From: CBDIBC01 sp965276635 | GTDB lineage: Bacteria; Actinomycetota; Acidimicrobiia; Acidimicrobiales; Palsa-688 | Direction: 5' to 3' | Assembly (NCBI GenBank): GCA_965276635.1 | Contig: CBDIBC010000005.1 | Location: forward strand, 620,001-684,000 | DNA length: 64,000 nucleotides | Shown: positions 31,125 to 40,146 of the stretch, piece by piece | Layout of the letters: each line of letters opens with the position of its first letter | Numbering within the stretch: the stretch's first letter is position 1 | Position numbers and translations under genes: made by a program | The notes under the pieces: model-generated | Databases searched by the model: none | What the model saw: the letters and a program-made list of their open reading frames with translations, nothing else | What the model was told of the DNA's origin: nothing

Positions 31125-32717
31125 CTACCAGGCCAGCGCGACGGCCTCGGCGCGGTGGTCGGCGGCGGCGACGAAGGTCTCGGTCGCGGCGTCCCACCCG
31201 ACGGCCTGGCCCGACCCGAGCGGCGCCGGTGCCCGCACCGCCCGGTGCCCCCGTGCTCCAAGCGCGGCGATCAGGTCGGCGGCGCCGGGGCCGTCCTCGA
31301 CCCACACTGTGCCGTCGTCGGCGGCCAGGTGGCGGGGCCGGTCGACCGCCGCCTGCAGGTCGGCGCCGAAGTCGACGACGTTGGCCAGCATCTGCCGCAC
31401 CGTCTGCACGCGGGTCTTGCCGCCCGGGCTGCCGACGGCGACGAGCGATCCGTCGGGACCCTCGGCCACCACCACTCCCGGGTTCTGCTCGACGGGCTCG
31501 CCGGGCACGATCCGGTTAGCCCCCTCGCCGGCGGCGAAGCAGAAGTGCAGCGAGTCGTTCGCCAGTGCCCCGGTGCCGGGGGCGACCAGTCCGGTGCCGA
31601 ACACCCCGCCGACGGTCTGCATCAGGTGCACGACGGTGCGCTCGGCGTCGATCACCGTGAGGGTGATCGTGTCTTCTGCGAGGCTGCCGGCGAGTGGCCG
31701 CCTGACGGCGACGGGCCCGACCAGCGACGCCCGGGCGCTGAGCGCAGCGGGTGCCAACAGCTCGTCGCCGTGCCCGCCGGGGCCGAGCACCAGTCGACGG
31801 TCGGCGGCGACGAGCTTGGCCACCTCGACGCTGGCGTGCACGTAGTCGGGTGCGTCGTCGGCGGCGAACGGGCCGAGCAGCTCCATCAGCGACAGGCCCT
31901 GCGCGAGCGACACGTCGCCGTACGGGCCGGGAGCGCCGTTGATGCGCCACCCTCGGTAGAGCAGCGACGACGGCGGCCCGGTGCGAGGGAGCGGGCCGGC
32001 GAGGTCGTCGGCGGCGAGCCACCCGCCGGTCGTCGCCGACAGTGTGAGCAGCGCCCGCCCGGTCAGCCCGCCGGGCGACAGCTCGGCCTCGGCACCGTGG
32101 GCGGCGACGCGCTCGAGGCTGGCGGCCAGGTCGGGGTGGGCGAGGCGCACGCCCGGGGCGGGTGGCGCGCCTCCGGGCAGCAGGCTCGCGGCCGTCGGCC
32201 CCCATCCGCGGAGGCGGCCGGTGTGCTCTCGGGCCAGTCGGGCGAAGAGCGAGCTGACCGGGGTGCCCGCCCGGGCGGCGTCGACCGCCGGCGCCGACGC
32301 AGCGGCGAGGTCGCGACGGCCGCCGAGGGCCAGCAGCGCCTCCCACCCGTGCGGCACCTGCGGGGTGAGCATGCCCCGGGCCATGCGGCCCGCGGCCGCC
32401 TCGGCGGCGATGTCGATCATGCCGTCGGCGCGGGTGGCGTAGGCGCCGGGATCGGTGGCGAGGGGCACCCGGCCGTGAAAGTCGATGACGGCGCCGCTGC
32501 CGTCGGCGCGCCGCAAGGTGGCCCACCCGACGCCGAGCAGCGTGCTCGTCGCCGGCTGCACGACGGTGCACATGGCCGCCGCGGCGACCGCAGCGTCGGC
32601 GGCGGTGCCCCCACTGCGGAGCACGTCGAGCGCGACGAGCGAGGCGGCGAGGTGCGGGGTCGATACGGCGCCGTGCGCGCCGCGCGCCAAGGGCCGGCTC
32701 GGCGCGTCGGCGACCAT
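31125..32717 (-). CDS. Gamma-glutamyltransferase-family protein
   Basis: The 530-residue Ntn-hydrolase has the GGT front (GAVSTPHLAASLVALDVLRSGGTAADAAVAAAAMCTVVQPATSTLLG) and the autoprocessing site EDTITLTVID near residue 348, whose Thr would be the new N-terminal nucleophile. The small-subunit signature follows (ALANDSLHFCF... NRIVPGEPVEQNPGVVV...SPGGKTRVQTV). Known members cleave gamma-glutamyl or related amides. ATG 32717 overlaps the stop of the aldolase gene (ATGA), so they are one operon, divergent from the oxygenases. Substrate here unknown. Confidence 0.85.
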   Translation of the reverse strand: MVADAPSRPLARGAHGAVSTPHLAASLVALDVLRSGGTAADAAVAAAAMCTVVQPATSTLLGVGWATLRRADGSGAVIDFHGRVPLATDPGAYATRADGMIDIAAEAAAGRMARGMLTPQVPHGWEALLALGGRRDLAAASAPAVDAARAGTPVSSLFARLAREHTGRLRGWGPTAASLLPGGAPPAPGVRLAHPDLAASLERVAAHGAEAELSPGGLTGRALLTLSATTGGWLAADDLAGPLPRTGPPSSLLYRGWRINGAPGPYGDVSLAQGLSLMELLGPFAADDAPDYVHASVEVAKLVAADRRLVLGPGGHGDELLAPAALSARASLVGPVAVRRPLAGSLAEDTITLTVIDAERTVVHLMQTVGGVFGTGLVAPGTGALANDSLHFCFAAGEGANRIVPGEPVEQNPGVVVAEGPDGSLVAVGSPGGKTRVQTVRQMLANVVDFGADLQAAVDRPRHLAADDGTVWVEDGPGAADLIAALGARGHRAVRAPAPLGSGQAVGWDAATETFVAAADHRAEAVALAW

Positions 32718-33739
32718 CAGGGTGTGGCGGCGATGGCCCGGCAGGCCAGGTCGACGGCGTCGTCGTCGATCTGGTGGTGGGTCACCAGGCGCACCACGCC
32801 GGGCTCGGAGACGCCGGCCCGCACCCCCCAGCCCTGCAGGTGGGCGAGCAGGGCCGGCGGGTCCTGGTGGGGAAGGCAGACGATGTTGGTGCGCACCGCC
32901 TTGGGCAGGTCGGCGCAGGCCTGCCAGCGCTCGGCGGCCGCCTCGGCCAGGCGCAACGCCCGCCGGTGATCGGCGGCGAGGCGGGCCCGCCACCCGTCGA
33001 GGGCGACCAGACCCGCCGCTGCGAGCACCCCGACCTGGCGCAGCTGACCACCGAGGCGCTGGCGCAGCGCCCTGGCGGCGGCCATGTCGTCGCCGCTGCC
33101 GGCGACCACCGACCCGACCGGTGCGCCGAGCCCCTTCGACAGGCAGCAGCTCACCGTGCGCGCCCCGACCAGCAGTGCCTCGGGGGCGCACCCGCCGGCC
33201 ACCGCGGCGTTCCAGAGGCGGGCGCCGTCGACGTGCACGCCGGCGCCCCCCGCAATCGCCGCCGCGACCAGTGCGGCCACGCCGGCGGGGGCGACGGGCG
33301 TGCCGCCGCTCGCCATGTGGGTGTTCTCGACCGCCACCACGCCGACGCGGCTGCCCGCATGGGTGTGCAGGGCAGCGGTGGCCGCCACGTCGGCGGGGTC
33401 GACCTCGCCACTGGCATCGGGCACCGTGACAAACTGCACCCCGAGCAGTGCCGCTGCGGCGCCGTGCTCGTGGAGCGCCACGTGCGACCGGGCCGCCGCC
33501 ACCACCAGGTCACCAGGGCGCGCCTGCACGGCCAGGGCGACGAGGTTGCCCATCGTGCCCGAGGGCACCCACAGCGCCGCCGCCGTGCCGAGCTCGGCGG
33601 CGACCGCTTCCTCGAGTCGGCGCACGGTCGGGTCTTCGCCGTAGGCGTCGTCGCCCACCTCGGCGGCGGCCATGGCGGCGCGCATCGCCGCCGTCGGCGT
33701 CGTCACCGTGTCGGACCTGAGGTCGACCACCCCGATCAC
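32717..33739 (-). CDS. Threonine-aldolase-family PLP enzyme
   Basis: The 340-residue fold-type I protein has DLRSDTVTTPTAAMRAAMAAAEVGDDAYGEDPTV at the start, PSGTMGNLVAL, VENTHMASGG, HVDGARLWNAA and SCCLSKGLGAPVG, whose Lys (about 199) binds PLP. Members split beta-hydroxy amino acids into glycine and an aldehyde. Start GTG 33739; a second GTG is three codons later. It is first in the operon with the GGT-like gene; the promoter region holds a GntR-type palindrome at 33823. Confidence 0.88.
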   Translation of the reverse strand: MIGVVDLRSDTVTTPTAAMRAAMAAAEVGDDAYGEDPTVRRLEEAVAAELGTAAALWVPSGTMGNLVALAVQARPGDLVVAAARSHVALHEHGAAAALLGVQFVTVPDASGEVDPADVAATAALHTHAGSRVGVVAVENTHMASGGTPVAPAGVAALVAAAIAGGAGVHVDGARLWNAAVAGGCAPEALLVGARTVSCCLSKGLGAPVGSVVAGSGDDMAAARALRQRLGGQLRQVGVLAAAGLVALDGWRARLAADHRRALRLAEAAAERWQACADLPKAVRTNIVCLPHQDPPALLAHLQGWGVRAGVSEPGVVRLVTHHQIDDDAVDLACRAIAATP

Positions 33740-33822
33740 AGGGCGTCGGATCCGGGGGAGGCGGTGGCGGAGTCGGCTGGCGGCACCTGCCCACCATGCC
33801 CCGACCGGGGTCGGGCGGGGGG

Positions 33823-33836
33823 TGTTGTATACAACA
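33823..33836. promoter_or_regulatory. GntR/FCD-type operator 1
   Basis: Perfect palindrome TGTTGTATACAACA in the 147-bp spacer between the divergent aldolase and oxygenase operons. TTGTATACAA cores are typical for FadR-type GntR regulators, and such a gene lies in the same cluster (42460-43131). Confidence 0.7.
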
Positions 33837-33886
33837 TTTCATGGTGCCGTAACACGGGTTGCGCCGCCCGTTCGTAGCGTCGCGGC

Positions 33887-34900
33887 ATGACCTCCTGGGT
33901 GCCCACCGTCGACTTGCGCCTCCTCGACGCGGTCGAGCAGATCGACCGGGCGTGTCGCACGGTCGGGTTCTTCCAGTGCACGGGACACGGCCTCGACCTC
34001 GGCTTCGCCGACGAGCTGTCGGCGGCCGCGGCCCGCTACTTCTCGTTGCCGGCCGAGGTGAAGGCCCGCCACCGGGCGCCGTCGGTCACCGCCAATCGCG
34101 GGTGGTTCGCCAAGGGCAGCGAGTCGGCGGCGTGGAGCCTCGGCGAGGTCAGCGCACCGCCCGATCTCTTCGAGGCCTTCAACGCCGGCGGCGGCCGGAG
34201 CGCACCCGACGGTGTCGCAGCGCACCTGGTGGGGCTCTACGCCCCTGACGTCGCCACCCCCGAGGCACCCGGATGGGGGGAGGTGCTGCGGGCGTGGTTC
34301 GACGAGGTCTCGGCGCTGGCGCAGCGCCTGCTCGACCTCGCCACGATCGCACTCGGGCTGCCCGAGGGCTGGTTCGCCCCGCACGTCGACCGTGCGCCCG
34401 ACACCCTGCGGGTCAACAGCTACGAGCGCAACGGCGACGCACCGCCCCCGGCCCCCGGCAGCCTCGGCATGGGGCCCCACACCGACTACGGCGTGCTGAC
34501 GGTGCTGCTGGCCGACCCCATCGCCGGCCTCGAGGTCGCCGACGCCACGGGCGGCTGGCACCCGGTGACCGCGGCGCCGGGCGCGGTGGTGGTCAACGTC
34601 GGCGACCTGTTGGCGCAATGGACCAACGACACCTGGGTCTCGTCGCTGCACCGGGTGCAACCGCCGGCCGCTGCGCCCGGCACCACGGTGGTGCGCCGGT
34701 CGGTGCCGTTCTTCAAGGAGGCCAACGCCGATGCGGTGGTCGCCGCCCTGCCCGGCTGCACCGGGCCGGGCCGACCGGCGCGCTACCCGCCGGTGGTGGC
34801 GGGGGAGCACCTGCTGGCGAAGTTGATCGGTCCGCGCACCGCCGCCCCGGCCACCACCGTCTCGACCGCCGGTACCCGCGTGACGACGATCGGCCGCTAG
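33887..34900 (+). CDS. Isopenicillin-N-synthase-family Fe(II)/2-oxoglutarate oxygenase, copy 1
   Basis: The 337-residue double-stranded beta-helix enzyme has the iron ligands HTD (GPHTDYGVLTVLL, about 198-200) and H in SSLHRVQ (about 254), and the 2-oxoglutarate Arg in RRSVPFF (about 268). The N-terminal part (VGFFQCTGHGLD, YFSLPAEVKA) is the usual DIOX_N region. Relatives hydroxylate small molecules, including thymine in fungi. First gene of the long plus-strand cluster; a GntR-type palindrome lies 50 bp upstream. Related to, but not a close copy of, the next gene. Confidence 0.88.
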   Translation: MTSWVPTVDLRLLDAVEQIDRACRTVGFFQCTGHGLDLGFADELSAAAARYFSLPAEVKARHRAPSVTANRGWFAKGSESAAWSLGEVSAPPDLFEAFNAGGGRSAPDGVAAHLVGLYAPDVATPEAPGWGEVLRAWFDEVSALAQRLLDLATIALGLPEGWFAPHVDRAPDTLRVNSYERNGDAPPPAPGSLGMGPHTDYGVLTVLLADPIAGLEVADATGGWHPVTAAPGAVVVNVGDLLAQWTNDTWVSSLHRVQPPAAAPGTTVVRRSVPFFKEANADAVVAALPGCTGPGRPARYPPVVAGEHLLAKLIGPRTAAPATTVSTAGTRVTTIGR

Positions 34901-34973
34901 CAACGCGGGCGGTTCACACGACCGAAACCGAACCGTCGCCCAGCCGTCGCATCCGCTGCCTACGTTCGGGTCC

Positions 34974-34987
34974 TGATGTATACAACG
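34974..34987. promoter_or_regulatory. GntR/FCD-type operator 2, overlapping a start codon
   Basis: TGATGTATACAACG matches 11 of 14 positions of the palindrome at 33823 and covers the ATG of the second oxygenase. Binding here would block initiation or elongation at the head of the downstream genes. Confidence 0.5.
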
Positions 34988-35962
34988 ACCGGAAGAGAGT
35001 TGCTGCGGGTCTCGCTCGCCGCCTGGCGGGCCGCCGACGCCGCTGAGCGGGGGCGGATGGCCGCCAAGGTCGACGCCGCCGGCGTCGACCCGGGGGTACT
35101 GGTCGTGACCGACCACGGCATCGACCCCGCACTGCAACAGGCCATGTCGGCCACGACCCGGGCCTTCTTCGCCCTGCCGCCCGCTGCCAAGGCCGCCCGG
35201 CGTGACCCGGCCAACCAGTTCGTCGGCTACCGGGGCGGCGACAACCACAACAGCCTCGGTGGCGCCGACGCCAAGGAGATGTTCCACATCGGCCCCACCG
35301 TCGCCCCCACGCTGCGCGGCTTCGGCCGGCCGGGCCACGCACTGTCCGTCGCCCCCGACGTCGACGAGGCCCTCGCCAGCTCTGCGCTGTGGCCGGCGGA
35401 GGCGCCGGCGATGGTCGAGACCTGGCACCACTGGTACGCGGCGATGCAGGCGCTCGCCGCCGACATGCTCGACCTCTTCGCCGCCGCCCTCGGCGTCGCA
35501 CCCGAGCGGCTGCGGGCCATCGGGGCCGACAACCACTCCGACCTGGCCGCGAATTTCTACCCGCCGCCCCCGCCCGGCGCCCCGCCCGCAGTGCGCAACG
35601 CCGTGCACACCGACGTCACCCTCTTCACCGCCCTGTGGCAGGACGGCGACGAGCAGGGGCTGGTGGTGCACTGGCGCGACGGCACTGCGACGCCGGTGTC
35701 GGCCGGGCGTGACGTGCTGATCGTGAACTTCGGCCAACTCGGCGAGATCCTCACCGATGACCGGTGGCGGGCCGTGCCCCACGAGGTCACCCCGGCCTCG
35801 GATGCCGGCGGCACCGCCAGGGTGACCGTGCCCTTCTTCTACCGGCCGGCGCCCACCACCTTTGTCGCCTCGCTCGCCGACCCCACCAAGGGCGTCGTCG
35901 CCGGGCCCTGGCTCGACGAGAAGCGCCCGCCGATCCCCGTGCCCACTGCCCGACCGGCCTGA
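34976..35962 (+). CDS. Isopenicillin-N-synthase-family Fe(II)/2-oxoglutarate oxygenase, copy 2
   Basis: The 328-residue protein shows HTD in NAVHTDVTLFTALW (about 211), the distal His in VPHEVTP (about 268) and Arg in ARVTVPFFYRP (about 281). The N-terminal half has a GVDPGVLVVTDHGID strand and FVGYRGGDNHNSLGG. The ATG at 34976 lies within an operator-like sequence and has no clear ribosome site, so leaderless translation is possible. Two dissimilar oxygenases in one cluster suggest sequential oxidation of one substrate. Confidence 0.87.
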   Translation: MYTTTGRELLRVSLAAWRAADAAERGRMAAKVDAAGVDPGVLVVTDHGIDPALQQAMSATTRAFFALPPAAKAARRDPANQFVGYRGGDNHNSLGGADAKEMFHIGPTVAPTLRGFGRPGHALSVAPDVDEALASSALWPAEAPAMVETWHHWYAAMQALAADMLDLFAAALGVAPERLRAIGADNHSDLAANFYPPPPPGAPPAVRNAVHTDVTLFTALWQDGDEQGLVVHWRDGTATPVSAGRDVLIVNFGQLGEILTDDRWRAVPHEVTPASDAGGTARVTVPFFYRPAPTTFVASLADPTKGVVAGPWLDEKRPPIPVPTARPA

Positions 35963-36047
35963 CCGCCTGACTGCGCACCGAACCTTCCGCCACCTCATCG
36001 TCTTTCACCAGCACCGCCCTGTCAGCCGTCACGAAGGAGCAGCCCCC

Positions 36048-37097
36048 ATGTCCGACCTCACCCGCCGCCAGTTTCTCCGCACCGCTGCGGTCACCGCCGG
36101 AGCCGTGGCCGGTGGCGGCCTTCTCGCCGCCTGCGGCAGCTCGACGAAGGCTGCGGCGACGGCCACCGCCGCCGCGCCGTTGACCAAGGTCACCTACCAG
36201 CTGGGCTGGAAGAAGCTGGTGCAGTTCGGCGGCCACTTCGCCGCCCTCGAGCTCGGCTACTTCAAGGATGAGGGCCTCGACGTGTCGTTCCTCTCGGGCG
36301 GTCCGAACATCGACGTGTTCAACGTCGTCAACTCGGGCCAGGCGATGATGGGCGACGCCAACGGCTCGGACATCATCAAAGAGCGCCTGACCGGCGCCCC
36401 CGTGAAGGCGTTCGCCACCATCTACCAGGAGACGCCGAACGCCCTGATGTCGCTCAAGTCGAAGCCGGTCACGAGCCTCACCGACCTGCCCGGCAAGACC
36501 GTCGCCGTGCCCGCCGGCGAGAACCAGCTGATCTCCGCGCTGGTGAAGAACGCCGGCGGCGACCCCTCGAAGATCAAGTTTGCCCAGGTCGGCACCGACC
36601 CGGGCATCCTCACCAGCGGGCAGGTCGACGCCTACATCGGCTACGGCACCGAGCAGGGGGTCGACCTCGAGCTCGCCGGCGTGCCGGTCGAGATCGTCTA
36701 CTTCGGTCAGCTCGGCGATCCCGACTACGGCAACGCCATCTTCGCCACCGACACGACGATCGCCGCCAAGCACGACGTGCTGGCCAAGTGGCTGCGCGCC
36801 GACATCAAGGGCTGGCAGTACTGCGTCGACCACCCCGAAGACACTGCGAAGATGGTCTGGACCGCCTATCACAACGAGACCGAGGCGGTGCTCGTCAACG
36901 AGCAGAAATCCGCCACCCTTCAGGCCCCGCTCATCACCTCGGGCGTCGCCGGCACCCACGGGCTCATGTGGGTCGACGAGCAGCACTTCCAGACTGTCGG
37001 CCAGCTGTACGAGCAGGCCGGGCTGCTCACCGGCTCGCCCGACTACTCGAGCGTGTTCACCCAGGCCGTGCTGACGGCAGCCGGCGACAAGGCCTGA
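36048..37097 (+). CDS. ABC transporter substrate-binding lipoprotein, NMT1/THI5-like
   Basis: The 349-residue protein has a Tat-type lipoprotein signal: RRQFLR at residues 6-11 and lipobox LAAC with Cys29. The binding domain reads VTYQLGWKKLVQFGGHFAALELGYFKDEGLDVSFLSGG...GDANGSDI, the NMT1/SsuA/THI5-type opening used for thiamine precursors, pyrimidines, nitrate, taurine and similar compounds. ATG 36048 follows AAGGAGC. It belongs with the ATPase and two permeases of 38381-40898. It should bind the cluster's substrate outside the membrane. Confidence 0.92.
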   Translation: MSDLTRRQFLRTAAVTAGAVAGGGLLAACGSSTKAAATATAAAPLTKVTYQLGWKKLVQFGGHFAALELGYFKDEGLDVSFLSGGPNIDVFNVVNSGQAMMGDANGSDIIKERLTGAPVKAFATIYQETPNALMSLKSKPVTSLTDLPGKTVAVPAGENQLISALVKNAGGDPSKIKFAQVGTDPGILTSGQVDAYIGYGTEQGVDLELAGVPVEIVYFGQLGDPDYGNAIFATDTTIAAKHDVLAKWLRADIKGWQYCVDHPEDTAKMVWTAYHNETEAVLVNEQKSATLQAPLITSGVAGTHGLMWVDEQHFQTVGQLYEQAGLLTGSPDYSSVFTQAVLTAAGDKA

Positions 37098-37101
37098 CCG
37101 C

Positions 37102-38391
37102 ATGGCGACCACCACCGCCGTCGCGGCGTCGACCGCACGGGTCACCGCGGGCACCGTCGAGGTCGATGCCCTCTGGCCCGGCGCCGACGCGCCGGGTGGG
37201 CGGCGCCTGCGCATCGTCGACGGCGTCGTGACCGAGATGACACCGCTTCGGCGTCGCCCCGGTCGGCTTGTGGTGGGCCTCCCACCGCTCGTCAACGCCC
37301 ACGACCACGGTCGGGGTCTCGGCACCGTGCACGACGGGGTGCGCGACGCGCCCCTCGACGACTGGATCGCTGCGTTCCGGGCCGTCGCCACCCCCGACAG
37401 CCAGCACGAAAAGGTGGCGACTGCCACCGCCCGCATGGCCGCCACGGGCACCGGCGGTGTCGTGCTGTGCGTCAACCCGACCACCCCCGACACCGCCGCC
37501 GAGGTACGCCGCGCGGCTGCGGCCGCAGCGGTGACGGGGATCCGCGCCGCAGTGGCCCACCCCCTCTCGCGCAAGGGCGGTTACCGCCGCGACCGTGGCG
37601 GCGACCCCGCCCGCGCCGGCGCCGCCGAAGCCGCCCTCGACTCCGTCGACGCCCTTGCCGACGAGGTCGCCGGTGACGGCATCGACGTGCTCTACCACCC
37701 CGTCGGGCCGCAGTGGGTCGACGAAGAGCTGCTCGTCGCCGTCGGCCGTCGCTCGGCGGCGACCGGCAGGGGGGTGCACATGCACCTGCTCGAGACCGCC
37801 GCCCAGCGAGCCTGGGCCGACGACGTGTATCCCGATGGGCTGCTGCACACCCTCGATGCCTACGGGCTGCTCGGCCCCCGCACCTGGCTGGCCCACGGCA
37901 CGCACCTGCGGCAAGACGAGATCGCACTCGTCGCCGAGCGTGGCGCCAGGGTGGCCCTGAACGTCAGCTCGAACATGCGCCTGGCGTCGGGCATCGCACC
38001 GATCGCCGGGCTGACCGCTGCCGGCGCCACCATTGGCATCGGCCTCGACGGCATGACCCTCGACGACGACCTCGACGGCTGGGGCGAGCTGCGGTTGCTG
38101 CGCGGCCTGCTGCAGGCGCAGCGTCTCGCCACTGTGCCCGCCGCCGAGGTGCTCACCGCAGCGACGACCGGCGCACCCCTCGCCAGCGCGGCCGGCGCCG
38201 GCCGGCGCCTCGCCGTGGGCGACGCCGTCGACCTCGCGGTGCACGACCTCTCGCACCTCGCCCACCTGGCCGACCGCCCCGGCTGGCCCGTCGAAGAGAT
38301 CGCCGTCGCCGCCTGCGGCGCCGGCACCTGCACCGAGGTGTGGGCCGCCGGCCGTCGCATCCATCCCGCCCCGCCCGTCAATGGCGACTGA
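37102..38391 (+). CDS. Amidohydrolase, cytosine-deaminase-like
   Basis: The 429-residue TIM-barrel metal hydrolase has the metal motif NAHDHG (about residue 66), HMHLLET (third His), WLAHGTHL (fourth His) and IGIGLDG with the catalytic Asp. This ligand pattern fits the ATZ/TRZ and cytosine-deaminase branch, which removes amino groups from heterocyclic rings. It starts four bases after the binding protein and overlaps the ATPase gene by 11 bases. It probably deaminates or opens the imported ring (inference). Confidence 0.85.
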   Translation: MATTTAVAASTARVTAGTVEVDALWPGADAPGGRRLRIVDGVVTEMTPLRRRPGRLVVGLPPLVNAHDHGRGLGTVHDGVRDAPLDDWIAAFRAVATPDSQHEKVATATARMAATGTGGVVLCVNPTTPDTAAEVRRAAAAAAVTGIRAAVAHPLSRKGGYRRDRGGDPARAGAAEAALDSVDALADEVAGDGIDVLYHPVGPQWVDEELLVAVGRRSAATGRGVHMHLLETAAQRAWADDVYPDGLLHTLDAYGLLGPRTWLAHGTHLRQDEIALVAERGARVALNVSSNMRLASGIAPIAGLTAAGATIGIGLDGMTLDDDLDGWGELRLLRGLLQAQRLATVPAAEVLTAATTGAPLASAAGAGRRLAVGDAVDLAVHDLSHLAHLADRPGWPVEEIAVAACGAGTCTEVWAAGRRIHPAPPVNGD

Positions 38392-39268
38392 CCCCGAACC
38401 CGAACCGAGGACGCACCGCATGCGCACCATCGCCGCCGACCGCCCACCCGCCAGCCACGCAGTGGGGGCGCCCGTCGAGGCCGTCGCTCGCCCCGGCCCG
38501 GTGTCGCTGCGGGACGTCTCTCTCAGCTTCCCGCTCGGTCGCCACGACCACGTCGAGGTACTCACCGGCATCGACCTCGACGTGCCGGCCGGTGGCTTCG
38601 CCGCCCTCGTCGGCCCGTCGGGCTCGGGCAAGTCGACCCTGCTGCGCATCGTGGCCGGGCTGCTGGCCGCCGACGGCGGCACCGTCACCGTCGACGGCGG
38701 CGACCCGGCCGCCGCCCGGGCGGCCCGCCGGATCGGCTTCGCCTTCCAAGACCCCACGCTGCTCGGCTGGCGCAGCGTGCGGCGCAACCTCGAGCTGCCC
38801 TTCCAGCTGTCAGGGCTGCCCGTCGACGACGGCTACATCGACACCCTCCTCGACCTGACCGGTCTCACACCCGCAGCCGACCGGCGGCCACGCGAGCTGT
38901 CGGGCGGCATGCGCCAACGGGTGGCGCTCGCCCGGGCCCTCGTCACCCGCCCAGCGCTGCTGCTGCTCGACGAGCCCTTCGGGGCCCTCGACGAGCTGAC
39001 CCGCACCGAGCTCAACTTCGAGCTGATGCGCCTGCTCGCCGGCACCGGCACCACCACACTGCTCGTGACCCACTCGCTCGAAGAGGCAGCGTTGCTCGCC
39101 GACGACGTCTGGGTGCTCGGGGGCGCCCCGAGCCGCATCGTCAAGAAGATCGAGGTCGACTGCCCCCGGCCCCGCACCGCTGCGGTCTACGACACCGACG
39201 ATTACCGCGACGCTTGCTATGCGGTGCGCGCCGCCCTCGGCATCACGGGGCGACGAGGGCAGCGGTGA
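38381..39268 (+). CDS. ABC transporter ATP-binding protein (SsuB/TauB/ThiY-system type)
   Basis: The 295-residue ATPase has Walker A GPSGSGKST (about residue 77), the Q-loop FAFQDPTLLGW, signature LSGGMRQR, Walker B LLLLDEPFGALDE and the switch His (VTHSLEEA). FQDPTLLGWRSVRRNLELP is typical for the nitrate/sulfonate/taurine importer family. It powers the two permeases immediately downstream. ATG 38381 lies in the end of the amidohydrolase gene; its stop overlaps the next GTG. Confidence 0.92.
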   Translation: MATDPEPEPRTHRMRTIAADRPPASHAVGAPVEAVARPGPVSLRDVSLSFPLGRHDHVEVLTGIDLDVPAGGFAALVGPSGSGKSTLLRIVAGLLAADGGTVTVDGGDPAAARAARRIGFAFQDPTLLGWRSVRRNLELPFQLSGLPVDDGYIDTLLDLTGLTPAADRRPRELSGGMRQRVALARALVTRPALLLLDEPFGALDELTRTELNFELMRLLAGTGTTTLLVTHSLEEAALLADDVWVLGGAPSRIVKKIEVDCPRPRTAAVYDTDDYRDACYAVRAALGITGRRGQR

Positions 39269-40146
39269 CCTACGCCCAGATGGGCACCGACCTCGCCGTC
39301 GTCGCCGCCGGCGCCGGTGCCGACCCCGGCCACGAGCGCCCCGCAGCGGGCCGCCGGCGCGCCCGCACGACCGCACCCGCCACCGCACCGGGCCGGCCCC
39401 GTCTCAGGGCGGTCGGCGCCTCGGCACTGGTGGGCGCCTCGATGCTCGCCGTCTGGGCGCTCGCCGCCGACACCCACCTGGCCGGACGCGAGGTGATCGG
39501 CCCCATCGCCACGGCGCAGGTGATCCACGACCAGTGGTCGCTGGTGTGGTTCAACCTCGCCCCGACGCTCACGGCGGCGGCCACCGGTCTGGCCGTCACC
39601 CTGCTGCTGGGGGCGGCCGCGTTCGTCGCCATCGTGGCGGTGCCCCGCAGCGCCGGCCCGGTCGCCGCCCTCGGGGTGGTGCTCGGCGTGCTGCCGCTCG
39701 TCGCCGTCACCCCGGCCCTGTCGGTGCTCTTCACCCGCGGTAGCCAGCTCACCTCGCTGATCACGGTGATCTCGGGGGCCATCCCCGTCTTCGCCGCCCT
39801 CGGTGCGATCAGCCGGCTGCACGGCGGAGCCTGGCGCGAGTTCGGCGAGGTCTACGCCACGTCGCGATGGCGGTGGTGGCGTCTCGTCGGGCTGCCGCGC
39901 GCCCTGCCGATCATCGACGTCGCAATCAAGGGGGCGGTGCCCGCCTGCCTGCTCGGCACGATCGTCGCCGAATGGGCCGGCGCCAGCGGCGACCGGGGCC
40001 TCGGCGAGGTCATGGTCAACGCCGTCTTCTCGTTCGAGGCGCCCCTCGCCTGGGCGACGATCACCATCTCTGCGGTGGTGGCGTTGGCCGCCATGGGTGC
40101 GGTCAGCGCGCTCAGCGCACCGGTGCTGCGGCGGTGGGCGCTGTGA
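39265..40146 (+). CDS. ABC transporter permease 1
   Basis: The 293-residue membrane protein has about six hydrophobic helices (ASALVGASMLAVWALA, TLTAAATGLAVTLLLGAAAFVAIV, ALGVVLGVLPLVAVTPALSVLF...) and the cytoplasmic EAA-type loop WREFGEVYATSRWRWWRLVGLPRALPII...GAVPACLLGTIVAEW that contacts the ATPase. GTG 39265 overlaps the previous stop; its own stop overlaps the next GTG. The first 60 residues are an unusual Ala/Arg/Pro-rich cytoplasmic extension. Confidence 0.9.
   Translation: MTYAQMGTDLAVVAAGAGADPGHERPAAGRRRARTTAPATAPGRPRLRAVGASALVGASMLAVWALAADTHLAGREVIGPIATAQVIHDQWSLVWFNLAPTLTAAATGLAVTLLLGAAAFVAIVAVPRSAGPVAALGVVLGVLPLVAVTPALSVLFTRGSQLTSLITVISGAIPVFAALGAISRLHGGAWREFGEVYATSRWRWWRLVGLPRALPIIDVAIKGAVPACLLGTIVAEWAGASGDRGLGEVMVNAVFSFEAPLAWATITISAVVALAAMGAVSALSAPVLRRWAL

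Noticed and set aside
30936..32969. Long plus-strand ORF of 677 codons
   Set aside because: It is antisense to the gamma-glutamyltransferase gene; its composition is the mirror of the real codon bias and it has no domain.
35787..37574. Long minus-strand ORF opposite the oxygenase, binding-protein and amidohydrolase genes
   Set aside because: High GC removes stop codons on the opposite strand; all conserved motifs are on the plus strand.
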